A stretch of DNA of 64,000 nt from positions 248,001-312,000 of the forward strand of contig CALUZS010000002.1 of the NCBI GenBank assembly GCA_944325355.1, written 5' to 3'. This document shows, piece after piece, positions 43,720-54,018 of the stretch. The notes beneath the pieces are model-generated. The model worked only from the letters and a program-made list of their open reading frames with translations. It did no database searches and was not told the DNA's origin. The translations under genes and the position numbers were made by a program. The DNA comes from an uncultured Parabacteroides sp. Its GTDB lineage: Bacteria > Bacteroidota > Bacteroidia > Bacteroidales > Tannerellaceae. The first letter of the stretch is position 1; every line of letters begins with the position of its first letter.

Positions 43720-44907
43720 TTATTCGTACACGGAATGCCACCATTGCAGACGCGTGTACCAATCATCAAGTTCCGGATATTCTTTTTGTGGAATATATAT
43801 CGACAATCCGCTGTATTTGTCTAAAGGATAGTGGCATTGATGGTTGCCGTAAAATACCGATGGCGTGTTGTATTTGACCTCGACGACATTCTCTAATACT
43901 TTGTTGAAACGGGAATATTGTTCGTCTGTCGCGATATTTGATACGTAATCTTCAAGGTCATACAAGAACGCCGGTTTGTTTTCCGGAAGCAATTTTTCGA
44001 GGAATTGCAAATCTTCTTTCGGCAGGTTATAGATGTTTTCTATGCCGAAATCGGTTGTTATTTCGCGCATGATGGATGCGAGCTCATCCAAATGAGCAGT
44101 GTTTACAACAGAAATGGACGCCGATTTGTATAATCCCCTTTTCTGGTTGTAAAAAGAGTAATAGGTGTTGGCTACAGCTTCCAGTTGAGGTTGTTGCTCC
44201 AATAACAACGGAATAATATCCGAATAGGGGAAACCTATATCCATGATTTCGGAAGAGGACGCAACGATGTAGTCTGTTTTGTTTCTTAATTCATAAACGC
44301 ATTCAGCGTTCGCCATATAGCAGGCATCGAAAAGTATGTAATCGAATCCGTTTTCCGGAAGCGCTTCGGCCAACTCGTCGATTTCCATTACGGCTCCGTT
44401 ATCGTCCCCGAAAGAACGGGACGTTATTGTCAGGAAATCTTGCGGAAACCAAGATGTTGCATGGCTTCCTAAAATTAATCCTGTTTGTTCTGCCGGATAA
44501 GAACCAAGCACATCCTGGATAATAGCAGACATAATCTCTTTGTCGGCTGAGTTTTGTTCGGGATATTCTTTTATGATATGGGAAGATACATTTCCATGTT
44601 TGTCTTTTTCTATTTTGTATAAATAAGGAAGTTCCCGGTAGGAATCGATATATATCAATAGGTTACAGGAAAAGTCATCCGTGTTTTTAACACCTTCTTC
44701 AATTGCATCCAAATTTTCATTCAGGTACGGATAGAGGTCGTTGTCGCCAATCAGATAAACGAGCAGCGTTTGCCGTGCCGGCGTCTCCGCATCCTTTTCT
44801 TCCGAACATGCCGGGAGAATAAGACACACGGTTGATACAATGAAGCAGATAACCGCTTTTATTACCAAACTTATATCAGGATTACCGGGAAAGCTGGATT
44901 TGTTCAT
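43720..44907 (-). CDS. C11 (clostripain) family cysteine protease lipoprotein
   Basis: The 395-residue protein has an N-terminal signal with lipobox LPAC (Cys near residue 34) followed by SEEKD, resembling the Bacteroidota surface-lipoprotein signal. The C11 catalytic pair is visible as GSHATSW (His near 147) and FDACYMANAE (Cys near 195). C11 enzymes usually cleave after arginine or lysine and often self-activate. It lies 12 bases downstream of the GHL10 glycosidase gene on the same strand, forming a two-gene lipoprotein operon. It converges on the lamin-tail gene with 5 bases between the stops. Confidence 0.9.
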   Translation of the reverse strand: MNKSSFPGNPDISLVIKAVICFIVSTVCLILPACSEEKDAETPARQTLLVYLIGDNDLYPYLNENLDAIEEGVKNTDDFSCNLLIYIDSYRELPYLYKIEKDKHGNVSSHIIKEYPEQNSADKEIMSAIIQDVLGSYPAEQTGLILGSHATSWFPQDFLTITSRSFGDDNGAVMEIDELAEALPENGFDYILFDACYMANAECVYELRNKTDYIVASSSEIMDIGFPYSDIIPLLLEQQPQLEAVANTYYSFYNQKRGLYKSASISVVNTAHLDELASIMREITTDFGIENIYNLPKEDLQFLEKLLPENKPAFLYDLEDYVSNIATDEQYSRFNKVLENVVEVKYNTPSVFYGNHQCHYPLDKYSGLSIYIPQKEYPELDDWYTRLQWWHSVYE

Positions 44908-44919
44908 ACGAAAATCGTT

Positions 44920-46452
44920 TTAAAGTTTTATCTTTTTGCTTTTCCCTTTCGGACTTTCATTGTGGAAACGGTCAACGGCTGTTACGACGTAACGGTATTT
45001 TGTCTTGCCTTTTTCATAAGGGAGTTTGTAATATAAATTACGGGTGGTCGTGACAATTTTTGAAGGATTGCTTAAATCCACTTTTTCTCCATCATTAAAG
45101 CGATAAATGACGAAATAAGTTGCCTTTTCGGGGTCGGTTTCGCTTTGTTCTGCTTTCCATCGCAGGAAATATCCGTTGGGAGCCCATTCTGCTTTTAGCT
45201 TTTTGACTTCTTTAGGAGTCCTGTCGTGCATGTGGGTATATGCAGGGATTAAAGCCGGATAACGGTGATAATTTTTTTTCAGGCTATCAGCTATATGTCC
45301 GTTGTTCCATAAGATTTCATTTGCCGGCCAGAAACAATTTCCTTGAATATTGCTGAGTCCTCTTTCGTACCTCATTTTTCGTGTGAGTTGTTTGGCTTTC
45401 ATCGTCCGGGCGACGTCCTGCCCGATGTATAAAGGTCTGCCATTTGCATTTTTGTTCCACCATTTTATTAATGTGATGTAATCGGCTGCCGGATGATCTA
45501 TTTCCCAGTATATTTGCGGCATGTTGTAGTCTATCCATCCTTGTTTCACCCAATAGAGAATATCTGCGTACAAGTCGTCAAAATTCTGCAATCCGTTTGT
45601 CTCGCTTCCGGAGCCGTCTTTCGTACTTTTCTTATTGCGGTAGATGCCAAACGGACTTATTCCGAACCGAACCCAAGGTTTTGCGAGAAGGATGGTGCGT
45701 TTCAGGTCGCTGATCAGCAGGTTTACATTATTCCTTCTCCAGTTGTCGCGCTGTGCTTGTGAATAGCCCTTGGGAATACCGTATTCTGCAAAGCTTTTGT
45801 CGTCAGGGAAAGGCATGCCGGCTACGGGATATGGATAAAAATAGTCGTCCATGTGGATGGCATCGACGTCATAACGGCTGACAATGTCGCGCACTACCCG
45901 ACAGATGAAAGCCCGGCAATCCGGGATTCCCGGGTCGAAAAGGATTTGTTTGTTGTATGTGACGAACCATTCAGGGTGCTTGTTGTAAATATGGGATTCC
46001 GCAAATTTTGTGTTTCCGGAAGTACTTGCACGAAAAGGATTCAGCCACGCATGAAATTCCATGTTTCTTTTGTGACACTCTTTAATCAGAAAAGCCATCG
46101 GGTCAAAGTTTCCTTCCGGGGCACGTCCTTGTTCTCCTGTAAAGAAGCGGCTCCAAGGTTCTATTTCTGAATAGTAAAAAGCATCGGCTTCCGGGCGGAC
46201 CTGGAAAATAATGGCGTTGATACCGCAATCTTGCAGGTAATTTAGTTTGCGGATAAAATCTTTTTTCATTGTATCCGGAGACATTTTGCTATATTCTGAT
46301 TGGAAAGCGGTTTGTATCCAAGCGCCTCGAAACTCACGTTTGGGATTGTTTTTTATAGAGACTGGCCGGTTTATTTCTCTTTTTGTTGCGCACGAAGTCA
46401 TAACTGCAGCCAACAGAATAAATAGCAGTGTGCGGATGCAAGAAGTTTTCAT
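44920..46452 (-). CDS. GHL10/DUF187 family glycoside hydrolase lipoprotein (DigH/YngK-like)
   Basis: The start is put at 46452 (MKTSCIRTLLF), giving 510 residues; an in-frame extension to 46476 is possible. The lipobox is MTSC near residue 20. A GHL10 barrel follows from about residue 40: FRGAWIQTAF, INAIIFQVRPEADAFY, HAWLNPFR, VDAIHMDDYFYPYP with adjacent acidic residues, and PQIYWEID. A fibronectin-III-like domain makes up the last 90 residues. The E. coli relative DigH cuts denuded peptidoglycan glycan strands, so a role in septal or turnover murein is likely but unproven. It is the first gene of the pair with the C11 protease. Confidence 0.88.
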   Translation of the reverse strand: MKTSCIRTLLFILLAAVMTSCATKREINRPVSIKNNPKREFRGAWIQTAFQSEYSKMSPDTMKKDFIRKLNYLQDCGINAIIFQVRPEADAFYYSEIEPWSRFFTGEQGRAPEGNFDPMAFLIKECHKRNMEFHAWLNPFRASTSGNTKFAESHIYNKHPEWFVTYNKQILFDPGIPDCRAFICRVVRDIVSRYDVDAIHMDDYFYPYPVAGMPFPDDKSFAEYGIPKGYSQAQRDNWRRNNVNLLISDLKRTILLAKPWVRFGISPFGIYRNKKSTKDGSGSETNGLQNFDDLYADILYWVKQGWIDYNMPQIYWEIDHPAADYITLIKWWNKNANGRPLYIGQDVARTMKAKQLTRKMRYERGLSNIQGNCFWPANEILWNNGHIADSLKKNYHRYPALIPAYTHMHDRTPKEVKKLKAEWAPNGYFLRWKAEQSETDPEKATYFVIYRFNDGEKVDLSNPSKIVTTTRNLYYKLPYEKGKTKYRYVVTAVDRFHNESPKGKSKKIKL

Positions 46453-46521
46453 TTTAAAGGTACGACAAAATTTCAAGTTGTATAAATTACTGTATGAAGA
46501 TTAAATGTTGGATGAGTACAA

Positions 46522-46995
46522 TTATTTTTTGTATGAAATACCAAATTCTTTGCAAGAAATCTCTTCAATATCGATTTTCCATATCTTGACGTTTTCGACG
46601 GCTGGGCGCCCGTATTTAAAGGCCTTATCGGTGTAATGTGCCATGATAATATTCAATGCAGATACTTTGCTCTCGAAATCATCAATAAAAGAGACATTTC
46701 CCCAAGCCATTACGCTTTTTGAACGCATACTGTAGCTACAGGCAACGTCCGGGTGCTGGAAAATCAGGTCGTGCCCGGAACAGAGTGTAATACAGACTTT
46801 AGGATTCTTATTTAAGATGGAAATGCTGCGTCCTTCTTGTGCAGAATGCAAATAAAAACTATTCCCGCTGAATCCGAAGTTCATGGGGATTGTGTAAGGG
46901 GTGCCGTCAACATCTGTCATACTTACGAAACATATTTTGCAATCGCGTATGACTTGTTCAATAAACGACCTGTCTGAATGAGTATAAGTTCTCAT
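46522..46995 (-). CDS. Pyridoxamine 5'-phosphate oxidase-like flavoprotein (NimA-related)
   Basis: The start is taken at 46995 (MRTYTHSDRSFIEQV), giving 157 residues. The single split-barrel FMN-binding domain has FVSMTDVDGTPYTIPMNFGF near residues 23-42, FYLHSAQEGRSISIL near 48 and VMAWGNVSFIDD near 95. This is the PPOX subgroup that includes the 5-nitroimidazole reductase Nim proteins. Most chromosomal members of this subgroup have no proven link to drug resistance, so I make no such claim. A -7 element (TATTTTTG on the minus strand, 47023-47030) precedes it. Confidence 0.85.
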   Translation of the reverse strand: MRTYTHSDRSFIEQVIRDCKICFVSMTDVDGTPYTIPMNFGFSGNSFYLHSAQEGRSISILNKNPKVCITLCSGHDLIFQHPDVACSYSMRSKSVMAWGNVSFIDDFESKVSALNIIMAHYTDKAFKYGRPAVENVKIWKIDIEEISCKEFGISYKK

Positions 46996-47119
46996 AATGG
47001 GTATAATAAATGAATGCAAAGGCAAAAATAAATAATAAATATGTAATTTGGGCTTTGCCCGGTTAGAAATTGAAAGAATAAATGTCGGTGCGCATTTAGT
47101 TGAAATATTTTTTATACTT

Positions 47120-47151
47120 ATTGCTTGAAACTGATATTTACCCTAACTTTG
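47120..47151 (+). promoter_or_regulatory. Promoter of frdCAB
   Basis: TTG (47121-47123) and TAACTTTG (47144-47151) are 20 bases apart; the frdC ATG is at 47216. Confidence 0.65.
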
Positions 47152-47215
47152 CGCAATATTAGGCGTAGAATAAAAGAAAATTCTAATACAATTAAATAAC
47201 TTAAATTATTATCTT

Positions 47216-47890
47216 ATGTGGTTACTTAATTCATCAATTGGAAGAAAGCTGGTAATGAGTATATCAGGTCTCTTCCTTATTTTGTTTTTACTGTTCCACC
47301 TGTGTATGAATATTGTGGCAGTATTTTCCGGAGAAGCTTACAATATGGTTTGTGAGTTCCTCGGAACAAACTGGTACGCATTGGTGGGAACTTTGGTGTT
47401 GGCAGCCGGAGTGCTTGTTCATTTCGTGTATGCTTGGATTCTGACAATGCAGAACCGTAAGGCACGCGGTAATGACCGTTATGCGGCAACTGCTCGCCCG
47501 AAAGGTGTGGAATGGGCATCGCAGAACATGTTCGTTTTGGGCTTGATTGTGATTTTGGGCTTGATTCTGCACTTGTCTCATTTCTGGGCAAACATGATGT
47601 TGGCAGAATTGGCTGGTGTTCACGGTGAAATAGCTCCGACCGATGGCGCTAAATTCATCAACTTCTACTTCCAGGGCAATATCGTCAATACGATATTGTA
47701 TGTAATTTGGTTCGTTGCTCTCTGGTTCCACTTGACGCACGGGTTCTGGTCGGCTATCCAAACTTTGGGCTGGAACAACAACATTTGGTTGGGACGCTGG
47801 GAATGTATTTCCAAGTGGGTGGCAACAATCATCTGCGGTTTGTTCGTTGTTATTACGATTATCTTCTATGTAAATGGTGTAGGAGCTTAA
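47216..47890 (+). CDS. frdC: Fumarate reductase/succinate dehydrogenase cytochrome b subunit
   Basis: The 224-residue protein has five membrane segments and is of the b558 type, a single large anchor as in Bacteroides, Wolinella and Bacillus. Histidines likely to bind two haems lie in LLFHLCMN (about residue 27), VLVHFVYAW (about 64), LILHLSHFW (about 122) and WFHLTHGFW (about 172). It anchors FrdA and FrdB to the membrane and takes electrons from menaquinol. It is first in frdCAB. Confidence 0.94.
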   Translation: MWLLNSSIGRKLVMSISGLFLILFLLFHLCMNIVAVFSGEAYNMVCEFLGTNWYALVGTLVLAAGVLVHFVYAWILTMQNRKARGNDRYAATARPKGVEWASQNMFVLGLIVILGLILHLSHFWANMMLAELAGVHGEIAPTDGAKFINFYFQGNIVNTILYVIWFVALWFHLTHGFWSAIQTLGWNNNIWLGRWECISKWVATIICGLFVVITIIFYVNGVGA

Positions 47891-47894
47891 ATTT

Positions 47895-48043
47895 AAGTTT
47901 GTAAGTTTTTAAGTTTTTGAATTTGCAAGTTTGTTCGTTAAGAATTTGTTTGGCGAGAACGGATAAAACATAAGCCGAAAGACGAAAGGTCAAATAGGAA
48001 TGGACTTAGAAGCTAAAGAACTAATAAACTAAAAACTAAAAAG
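47895..48043 (+). repeat. 8-nt-periodic inverted-repeat element in the frdC-frdA gap
   Basis: The left arm has five octamers in exact 8-base register starting at 47895, 47903, 47911, 47919 and 47927 (AAGTTTGT, AAGTTTTT, AAGTTTTT, GAATTTGC, AAGTTTGT). The right arm (48011-48043) repeats the partly complementary octamers AGCTAAAG, AACTAATA, AACTAAAA and a shortened copy, ending a few bases before the frdA ATG. The arms could pair as a long imperfect RNA hairpin. Confidence 0.7.
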
Positions 48044-48046
48044 AAT

Positions 48047-49990
48047 ATGGCAGAAATTAATTCTAAAATACCTCAAGGCCCGTTGGCTGAGAAGTGGACA
48101 AATTATAAAGCTCACCAGAAATTGGTGAACCCGGCTAACAAGCGCCGCTTGGATATTATCGTTGTGGGTACCGGTTTGGCTGGTGCTTCTGCGGCTGCTT
48201 CATTGGCAGAAATGGGATTCAATGTATTGAACTTCTGTATTCAGGATTCTCCGCGTCGCGCTCACTCTATTGCTGCACAAGGAGGAATCAATGCGGCTAA
48301 GAATTATCAGAACGACGGTGATTCGGTTTACCGTTTGTTTTACGACACTATCAAAGGAGGAGACTACCGTGCCCGTGAAGCGAACGTTTACCGTTTGGCT
48401 GAAGTTTCCAATAACATTATTGACCAATGTGTGGCTCAAGGAGTTCCTTTTGCCCGTGAATACGGAGGTTTGTTGGATAACCGTTCTTTCGGTGGTGCTC
48501 AGGTATCACGTACGTTCTATGCTCGCGGCCAGACGGGTCAGCAGTTGCTTTTGGGGGCTTATTCAGCTTTGAGCCGTCAGATTGGTAAAGGCAAAGTGAA
48601 GATGTACACTCGTCATGAAATGTTGGATGTAGTGTTGGTAGACGGTCGTGCACGTGGTATCATTACCCGCAACTTGATTACCGGAAAGATTGAACGTTAT
48701 GCTGCCCATGCCGTAGTTGTTGCAACGGGCGGTTATGTAAATACGTTCTTCTTGTCGACTAACGCGATGGCATCTAACGGCTCTGCTGCTTGGCAATGTT
48801 ACAAGAAAGGTGCTTACTTTGCAAATCCTTGTATGGTACAGATTCACCCGACTTGTATTCCGGTGAAGGGCGATTTCCAATCGAAATTGACGTTGATGTC
48901 CGAGTCTTTGCGTAACGACGGTCGTATCTGGGTACCGAAGAAATTGGAAGATGCGAAGGCATTGCAAGCAGGTAAGAAGAAAGGTAAAGATATTCCGGAA
49001 GAGGATCGCGACTATTATTTGGAGCGCCGTTATCCGGCATTCGGTAACTTGGTTCCGCGTGATGTGGCTTCGCGTGCCGCTAAGGAGCGTTGCGACGCAG
49101 GTTATGGCGTAAATAATACAGGCTTGGCTGTATTCCTGGACTTCTCTGACGCTATCAACCGTTTAGGTAAAGAAGTCGTTAAGCAGAAATATGGCAACCT
49201 GTTCGATATGTATGAAGAGATTACCGATGAGAACCCGTATGAAACGCCGATGATGATTTATCCGGCATTGCACTACTCGATGGGTGGTTTGTGGGTCGAT
49301 TACGAGTTGATGACTTCTATCCCGGGCTTGTTCGCCATAGGTGAAGCCAACTTCTCTGACCACGGAGCAAACCGTTTGGGAGCATCTGCTTTGATGCAAG
49401 GTTTGGCAGACGGTTACTTCGTATTGCCTTATACGATTCAGAACTACTTGTCTGACCAGATTCAGGTTCCGCGCTTCAGTACGGATTTGCCGGAATTTGA
49501 AGCAGCTGAAAAAGCTATCAAGGACCGTATCAACAAGTTGATGAACATCAAAGGTAAAGAAACGGTTGACTCTATCCACAAACGTTTAGGACATATCATG
49601 TGGGAGCACATTGGTATGGCACGTGACGAGAAAGGTCTGCAGGAAGCTATCCAGATGTTGAAAGACTTGAAGAAAGAATTCTGGAGCAATGTATTCATCC
49701 CGGGCTCGGGCGATGACCAGAATACCGAATTGGAAAAGGCTCTGCGTGTAGCCGACTTCCTCGAAATTGGTGAATTGATGGCTCGTGATGCGTTGAACCG
49801 TGCCGAATCTTGTGGTGGTCATTTCCGCGTAGAACACCAGACAGAAGAGGGAGAAGCTCTCCGTCATGACGATAAGTTTATGTATGTAGCTTGTTGGGAA
49901 TATCAGGGAGAGGATAAAGATCCGGTTATGTTGAAGGAAGATTTGAATTATCAATTCGTAACTCCGCAGACACGTAACTATAAAAAATAA
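48047..49990 (+). CDS. frdA: Fumarate reductase/succinate dehydrogenase flavoprotein subunit
   Basis: The 647-residue protein has the FAD dinucleotide fold [21 protein letters not shown] near residues 32-52. The covalent-FAD histidine lies in [12 protein letters not shown] near 75, and active-site residues follow in the HPTCIP and [10 protein letters not shown] regions. It reduces fumarate to succinate during anaerobic respiration, which drives succinate and propionate formation in Bacteroidales; the complex can also run in reverse. It is the second gene of frdCAB, separated from frdC by the repeat element. Confidence 0.97.
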   Translation: MAEINSKIPQGPLAEKWTNYKAHQKLVNPANKRRLDIIVVGTGLAGASAAASLAEMGFNVLNFCIQDSPRRAHSIAAQGGINAAKNYQNDGDSVYRLFYDTIKGGDYRAREANVYRLAEVSNNIIDQCVAQGVPFAREYGGLLDNRSFGGAQVSRTFYARGQTGQQLLLGAYSALSRQIGKGKVKMYTRHEMLDVVLVDGRARGIITRNLITGKIERYAAHAVVVATGGYVNTFFLSTNAMASNGSAAWQCYKKGAYFANPCMVQIHPTCIPVKGDFQSKLTLMSESLRNDGRIWVPKKLEDAKALQAGKKKGKDIPEEDRDYYLERRYPAFGNLVPRDVASRAAKERCDAGYGVNNTGLAVFLDFSDAINRLGKEVVKQKYGNLFDMYEEITDENPYETPMMIYPALHYSMGGLWVDYELMTSIPGLFAIGEANFSDHGANRLGASALMQGLADGYFVLPYTIQNYLSDQIQVPRFSTDLPEFEAAEKAIKDRINKLMNIKGKETVDSIHKRLGHIMWEHIGMARDEKGLQEAIQMLKDLKKEFWSNVFIPGSGDDQNTELEKALRVADFLEIGELMARDALNRAESCGGHFRVEHQTEEGEALRHDDKFMYVACWEYQGEDKDPVMLKEDLNYQFVTPQTRNYKK

Positions 49991-50109
49991 GTTCATGAGT
50001 TGGTGAGTTTTGGACGCATGAGTATGGATTCCGGGAAGAAATCCCAAGGTCCGGGTACTCATTAAGCAAGCAACTCAAAAGCTAAAAAACTTAATAACTA
50101 AAAAAACTA
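49989..50109 (+). repeat. 8-nt-periodic inverted-repeat element in the frdA-frdB gap
   Basis: The left arm has octamers at 49989, 49997 and 50005 (AAGTTCAT, GAGTTGGT, GAGTTTTG). The right arm has octamers from 50071 (CAACTCAA, AAGCTAAA, AAACTTAA, TAACTAAA) and ends 8 bases before the frdB ATG. GAGTTG pairs exactly with CAACTC. Inside lies a second hairpin: ATGAGTA (50018-50024) with TACTCAT (50056-50062), and GGATT with AATCC. Confidence 0.72.
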
Positions 50110-50117
50110 AAGCAATT

Positions 50118-50870
50118 ATGGATAAAGATATAAAAGTCACCCTAAAGGTTTGGCGTCAGAAAGGTCCGAAAGCAAAGGGACAGTTCGAGACATACCCGAT
50201 GGAAATCCATCAAAGCGTATCTTTCTTGGAAATGTTGGATATCTTGAACGAGCGCTTGGTGAAGGAAGGCAAAGAGCCTATCGTATTCGACCACGATTGC
50301 CGTGAAGGTATCTGTGGTATGTGTTCGTTATATGTAAATGGACATCCGCATGGCCCGGCAACAGGAGCTACTACCTGTCAGCTTTACATGCGTCGTTTCC
50401 AGGATGGTGAAACAATTACAATCGAACCGTGGCGTTCAGCCGGATTCCCGGTTATACGCGACTTGATGGTTGACCGTTCGGCTTACGATAAAATCATGCA
50501 GGCAGGAGGATTCGTTTCCGTAAATACCGGAGGTGTTCCTGATGCAAATGCAATTCCTATTCCGAAGAAAGATGCAGATCTGGCAATGGATGCCGCTGCT
50601 TGTATCGGTTGTGGAGCTTGTGCCGCTGCTTGTAAGAACGGTTCTGCTATGTTGTTCGTTTCTGCAAAAGTGAGCCAGTTGGCGTTGTTGCCTCAAGGTC
50701 GTGTTGAAGCAGCCCGCCGTGCGAAAGCGATGGTAGCCAAAATGGACGAGCTTGGTTTTGGTAACTGTACGAATACTCGTGCATGTGAAATGGAATGTCC
50801 GAAGAATATATCTGTAAGTAATATTGCCCGTTTGAACCGCGAGTTCTTAAAAGCAAAATTGAAAGACTGA
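50118..50870 (+). CDS. frdB: Fumarate reductase/succinate dehydrogenase iron-sulfur subunit
   Basis: The 250-residue protein carries a plant-ferredoxin-type 2Fe-2S domain (CREGICGMC near residues 60-68, later cysteine in GATTCQLYM) and two further clusters ligated by [11 protein letters not shown] near 155-165 and [12 protein letters not shown] near 216-227. It passes electrons between the FrdC haems and FrdA flavin. It is the last gene of frdCAB, followed by a terminator. Confidence 0.97.
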   Translation: MDKDIKVTLKVWRQKGPKAKGQFETYPMEIHQSVSFLEMLDILNERLVKEGKEPIVFDHDCREGICGMCSLYVNGHPHGPATGATTCQLYMRRFQDGETITIEPWRSAGFPVIRDLMVDRSAYDKIMQAGGFVSVNTGGVPDANAIPIPKKDADLAMDAAACIGCGACAAACKNGSAMLFVSAKVSQLALLPQGRVEAARRAKAMVAKMDELGFGNCTNTRACEMECPKNISVSNIARLNREFLKAKLKD

Positions 50871-50896
50871 TTTATTTGTATATGTTGGAGTTTATG

Positions 50897-50930
50897 AAGG
50901 GATCGGGCCATTTAGTCCGGTCCCTTTTTT
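50897..50930 (+). terminator. Terminator of frdCAB
   Basis: A 10-bp stem (50897-50906 with 50917-50926, one G-T pair) with a 10-base loop is followed by TTTT to 50930. Confidence 0.88.
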
Positions 50931-50988
50931 ATAGCCTTTATTTTACGGTAAAAATAGAGGGGGTTGTAACAAAAAAGCGCTTTTTTAA

Positions 50989-51018
50989 TTGGTAAGCGTA
51001 TCTCTTTTTTTACTTTTG
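50989..51018 (+). promoter_or_regulatory. Promoter for uvrA
   Basis: TTGG (50989-50992) and TACTTTTG (51011-51018) are 18 bases apart. A GAGGAGG Shine-Dalgarno sequence at 51032-51038 precedes the ATG at 51049. Confidence 0.6.
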
Positions 51019-51048
51019 CAGAACTATATACAGAGGAGGAATAGCATA

Positions 51049-53850
51049 ATGTCGGCGAGTCAATCAATTTATGTAAAAGGGGCGCGGGTAAATAATTTGA
51101 AAAATATAGATGTAGAAATCCCCCGTAATAAACTGGTTGTGATAACAGGCTTATCAGGGAGTGGAAAATCTTCGCTTGCATTTGATACGCTTTATGCAGA
51201 GGGGCAGAGACGCTATGTGGAGAGCCTTTCGGCGTATGCCCGTCAATTTTTAGGGCGCATGAGTAAACCGGAATGTGATTATATCAAAGGGATTCCGCCG
51301 GCAATAGCCATTGAACAGAAAGTTAACACGAGGAATCCCCGTTCAACGGTTGGTACTTCTACTGAAATATATGAATATCTTCGTTTGTTGTTTTCACGTA
51401 TCGGGAAAACCATCTCGCCGGTTTCCGGAGAAGAGGTAAAAAAACATCAGGCGAGCGATGTGGTGAAATGGGTACAGACTTTTCCAGCCGGGACGAAGTT
51501 TGCAGTGTTTGCTCCTATCTTTTTGTCAGATGGCAGGTCAATGGAGACGCAGTTGGAGATATTGCAGAAAGAGGGTTTTACCCGTCTGCTTGTTGGAGGG
51601 AATATTTGCCGGATTGCGGATGTGCTTGCCGATAAAGCGTTGCTGTCGGGAGCGTCGGACATGGAAATATTGATAGACCGCTTGGCGGTTTCCGGGGAAA
51701 ACACGTTTAAGACACGTCTTGCCGATTCTGTGGAGACTGCTTTCTATGAGGGGCGTGATACCTGCCGCATTCGTATGTATCCGGATACCGGAATCGTGGT
51801 GAAAGAATTCTCAAAGAAGTTTGAAGCAGACGGTATCGTTTTTAACGAGCCTACCGACATGATGTTTAGCTTCAACAGTCCGTTGGGTGCATGCCCGGAA
51901 TGTGAAGGTTTCGGGAAGATATTAGGTATAGATGAGGATCTGGTTATTCCGGATAAAAGCCTTTCTGTTTATCAAGGCGCTGTGATGTGTTGGAAAGGTG
52001 AAGTAATGAGCGAATGGCTGCGTAATTTTATTGTTTCGAGCGAGCGTTACGGATTCCCTATACATCGTTCCTATTATGCTTTGTCGGAAAAGGAAAAGGC
52101 GCTGTTGTGGCATGGTGCGCCCGATGTGCATGGGATAGATGACTTCTTTAAATTTGTAGGAAGCAATCTGGATAAAATACAGTATCGGGTGATGCAGGCA
52201 CGTTATAGAGGGAAAACGGTCTGTCCGGTATGTAAAGGCAGCCGGCTTAAACCTGAGGCATTGTATGTACATGTCGGAGGAAAGAACATTGCGGAACTGG
52301 TTTCGCTCCCGATTACCCGTTTGAAAGAATTTTTCGATAATCTGGTGCTCGATGATACCGATGCGGAAATTGCCGGGCGCCTGTTATTGGAAATCAAGAG
52401 ACGTATACGTTTTTTGCTGGAAGTCGGATTAGGTTACCTGACTCTGGACCGGCTATCTTCTTCCTTGTCGGGGGGTGAGAGCCAACGTATCAATCTGGTG
52501 ACTTCGTTAGGCAGCAGCCTGGTCGGCTCACTGTATATTCTGGATGAACCGAGCATAGGTTTGCATTCGAGGGATACCAGCCTGTTGATAAAGGTATTAC
52601 GCGAATTGCAACAATTGGGCAATACAGTGGTAATCGTGGAGCACGATGAAGATATTATCCGTTCGGCAGATTATATCATAGATATAGGTCCGAAAGCCGG
52701 ACGATTGGGAGGAGAGGTCGTTTATCAAGGAGATGTGAATCATTTGGATAAGGCGACGGATAGTTATACGGTCCGTTATCTGACAGGGGAGGAACGTATC
52801 GATGTTCCGGAATTTCGCCGTCCGTGGAATAATTACATAGAGGTAAAAGGGGCACGGAAGAATAATTTGAAAGGGATAGATGTGAAGTTCCCCTTGAATG
52901 TGATGACTGTCGTTACGGGAGTGAGCGGCTCCGGAAAAAGCTCTTTGGTGAGGGATATCTTTTATGAAGGAGTGAGAAGGCATCTTGACGGGGTGTCACG
53001 TTTAGCGGTGGATTGTTCGGCGATAGAAGGAGATTTGCATCTGTTAAAAGCGGTGGAATTTGTCGACCAAAATTCGATTGGGAAAAGTTCCCGTTCAAAT
53101 CCTGTCACTTATATCGGGGCATACGATGAAATCCGGAAGCTGTATGCCGATCAGCCGTTATCCAAGCAAATGGGTTATTCTGCTGCATATTTCTCCTTTA
53201 ATAAAGAGGGCGGACGCTGCGAAGAGTGCAAAGGTGAAGGAAAGATAACCGTTGAAATGCAATTCATGGCGGATATTACATTGGAATGTGACTCTTGTCA
53301 CGGAAAGCGTTTCAAACAGGATGTCCTAGATGTGGAATACCGTGGGGCAACAATCTACGATGTGTTGGAGATGACCGTAAACCAAGCGATAGAATTTTTT
53401 GGTCAGTCGGATGGCTCCCAGGAAAAGAAGATTATAAAGAAACTATTGCCTTTACAAAGCGTGGGGCTTGGCTATATCAAACTGGGGCAGACTTCCTCCA
53501 CCTTGTCGGGAGGTGAAAACCAACGAGTTAAACTTGCTTATTATCTGGGTCAGGAGAAGCAGGAAACGACTTTGTTTGTTTTCGACGAGCCGACTACCGG
53601 TCTCCATTTCCATGATATAAAGACGTTATTGAAGGCGTTTGATAATTTAATTGCGAAAGGGCACACAGTGGTTATCATCGAGCATAATATGGATGTCATT
53701 AAATGTGCTGATTACCTGATAGATTTGGGACCGGAGGGTGGCGATGCCGGAGGAGGATTGGTCTGCTGCGGAACACCCGAACAGGTAGCCGTTTGCGAAG
53801 AATCATATACCGGACGTTTCCTGCAAGAAAAACTGGGCAGACCTTTATAA
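51049..53850 (+). CDS. uvrA: Excinuclease ABC subunit A
   Basis: I choose the ATG at 51049 ([11 protein letters not shown]), which has a good Shine-Dalgarno sequence; an in-frame start at 50989 would precede the promoter. The 933-residue protein has two ABC modules: Walker [10 protein letters not shown] near residue 31 and GVSGSGKSS near 640, with signature LSGGE stretches. It scans DNA for bulky damage with UvrB. The last zinc module is complete (CEECKGEG and CDSCHGKR). In the first zinc module only the second cysteine pair (CPECEGFG) remains; the place of the first pair reads FEADGIVF. Confidence 0.96.
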   Translation: MSASQSIYVKGARVNNLKNIDVEIPRNKLVVITGLSGSGKSSLAFDTLYAEGQRRYVESLSAYARQFLGRMSKPECDYIKGIPPAIAIEQKVNTRNPRSTVGTSTEIYEYLRLLFSRIGKTISPVSGEEVKKHQASDVVKWVQTFPAGTKFAVFAPIFLSDGRSMETQLEILQKEGFTRLLVGGNICRIADVLADKALLSGASDMEILIDRLAVSGENTFKTRLADSVETAFYEGRDTCRIRMYPDTGIVVKEFSKKFEADGIVFNEPTDMMFSFNSPLGACPECEGFGKILGIDEDLVIPDKSLSVYQGAVMCWKGEVMSEWLRNFIVSSERYGFPIHRSYYALSEKEKALLWHGAPDVHGIDDFFKFVGSNLDKIQYRVMQARYRGKTVCPVCKGSRLKPEALYVHVGGKNIAELVSLPITRLKEFFDNLVLDDTDAEIAGRLLLEIKRRIRFLLEVGLGYLTLDRLSSSLSGGESQRINLVTSLGSSLVGSLYILDEPSIGLHSRDTSLLIKVLRELQQLGNTVVIVEHDEDIIRSADYIIDIGPKAGRLGGEVVYQGDVNHLDKATDSYTVRYLTGEERIDVPEFRRPWNNYIEVKGARKNNLKGIDVKFPLNVMTVVTGVSGSGKSSLVRDIFYEGVRRHLDGVSRLAVDCSAIEGDLHLLKAVEFVDQNSIGKSSRSNPVTYIGAYDEIRKLYADQPLSKQMGYSAAYFSFNKEGGRCEECKGEGKITVEMQFMADITLECDSCHGKRFKQDVLDVEYRGATIYDVLEMTVNQAIEFFGQSDGSQEKKIIKKLLPLQSVGLGYIKLGQTSSTLSGGENQRVKLAYYLGQEKQETTLFVFDEPTTGLHFHDIKTLLKAFDNLIAKGHTVVIIEHNMDVIKCADYLIDLGPEGGDAGGGLVCCGTPEQVAVCEESYTGRFLQEKLGRPL

Positions 53851-53920
53851 ATCTCTATGTAGCCCTGTTGAAAGATATTCCGGTTATTTTTGGCTTCTTG
53901 CGCAGAGTTGGAGACAAATC

Positions 53921-53950
53921 TGGCATCTTGAAATTTGATGCCGTTTTTTT
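53921..53950 (+). terminator. Terminator after uvrA
   Basis: GGCATC (53922-53927) pairs with GATGCC (53937-53942) and is followed by G and seven T. Confidence 0.75.
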
Positions 53951-54018
53951 AGCCGGGAAAAATCGATTAGGTACTGTTGTGACGGGAAACAAAACGGTTT
54001 CCATGCCATGCTGTAAAA

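Noticed and set aside
46522..46995. Reading the NimA-like flavoprotein as a nitroimidazole resistance gene
   Set aside because: The PPOX fold is shared by many unrelated chromosomal proteins, and no insertion sequence, which usually activates nim genes, is nearby.
53985..54002. GGAAAC/GTTTCC hairpin upstream of the TlpA gene stop
   Set aside because: A 6-bp stem without a T-run on either strand is too weak to call a terminator.
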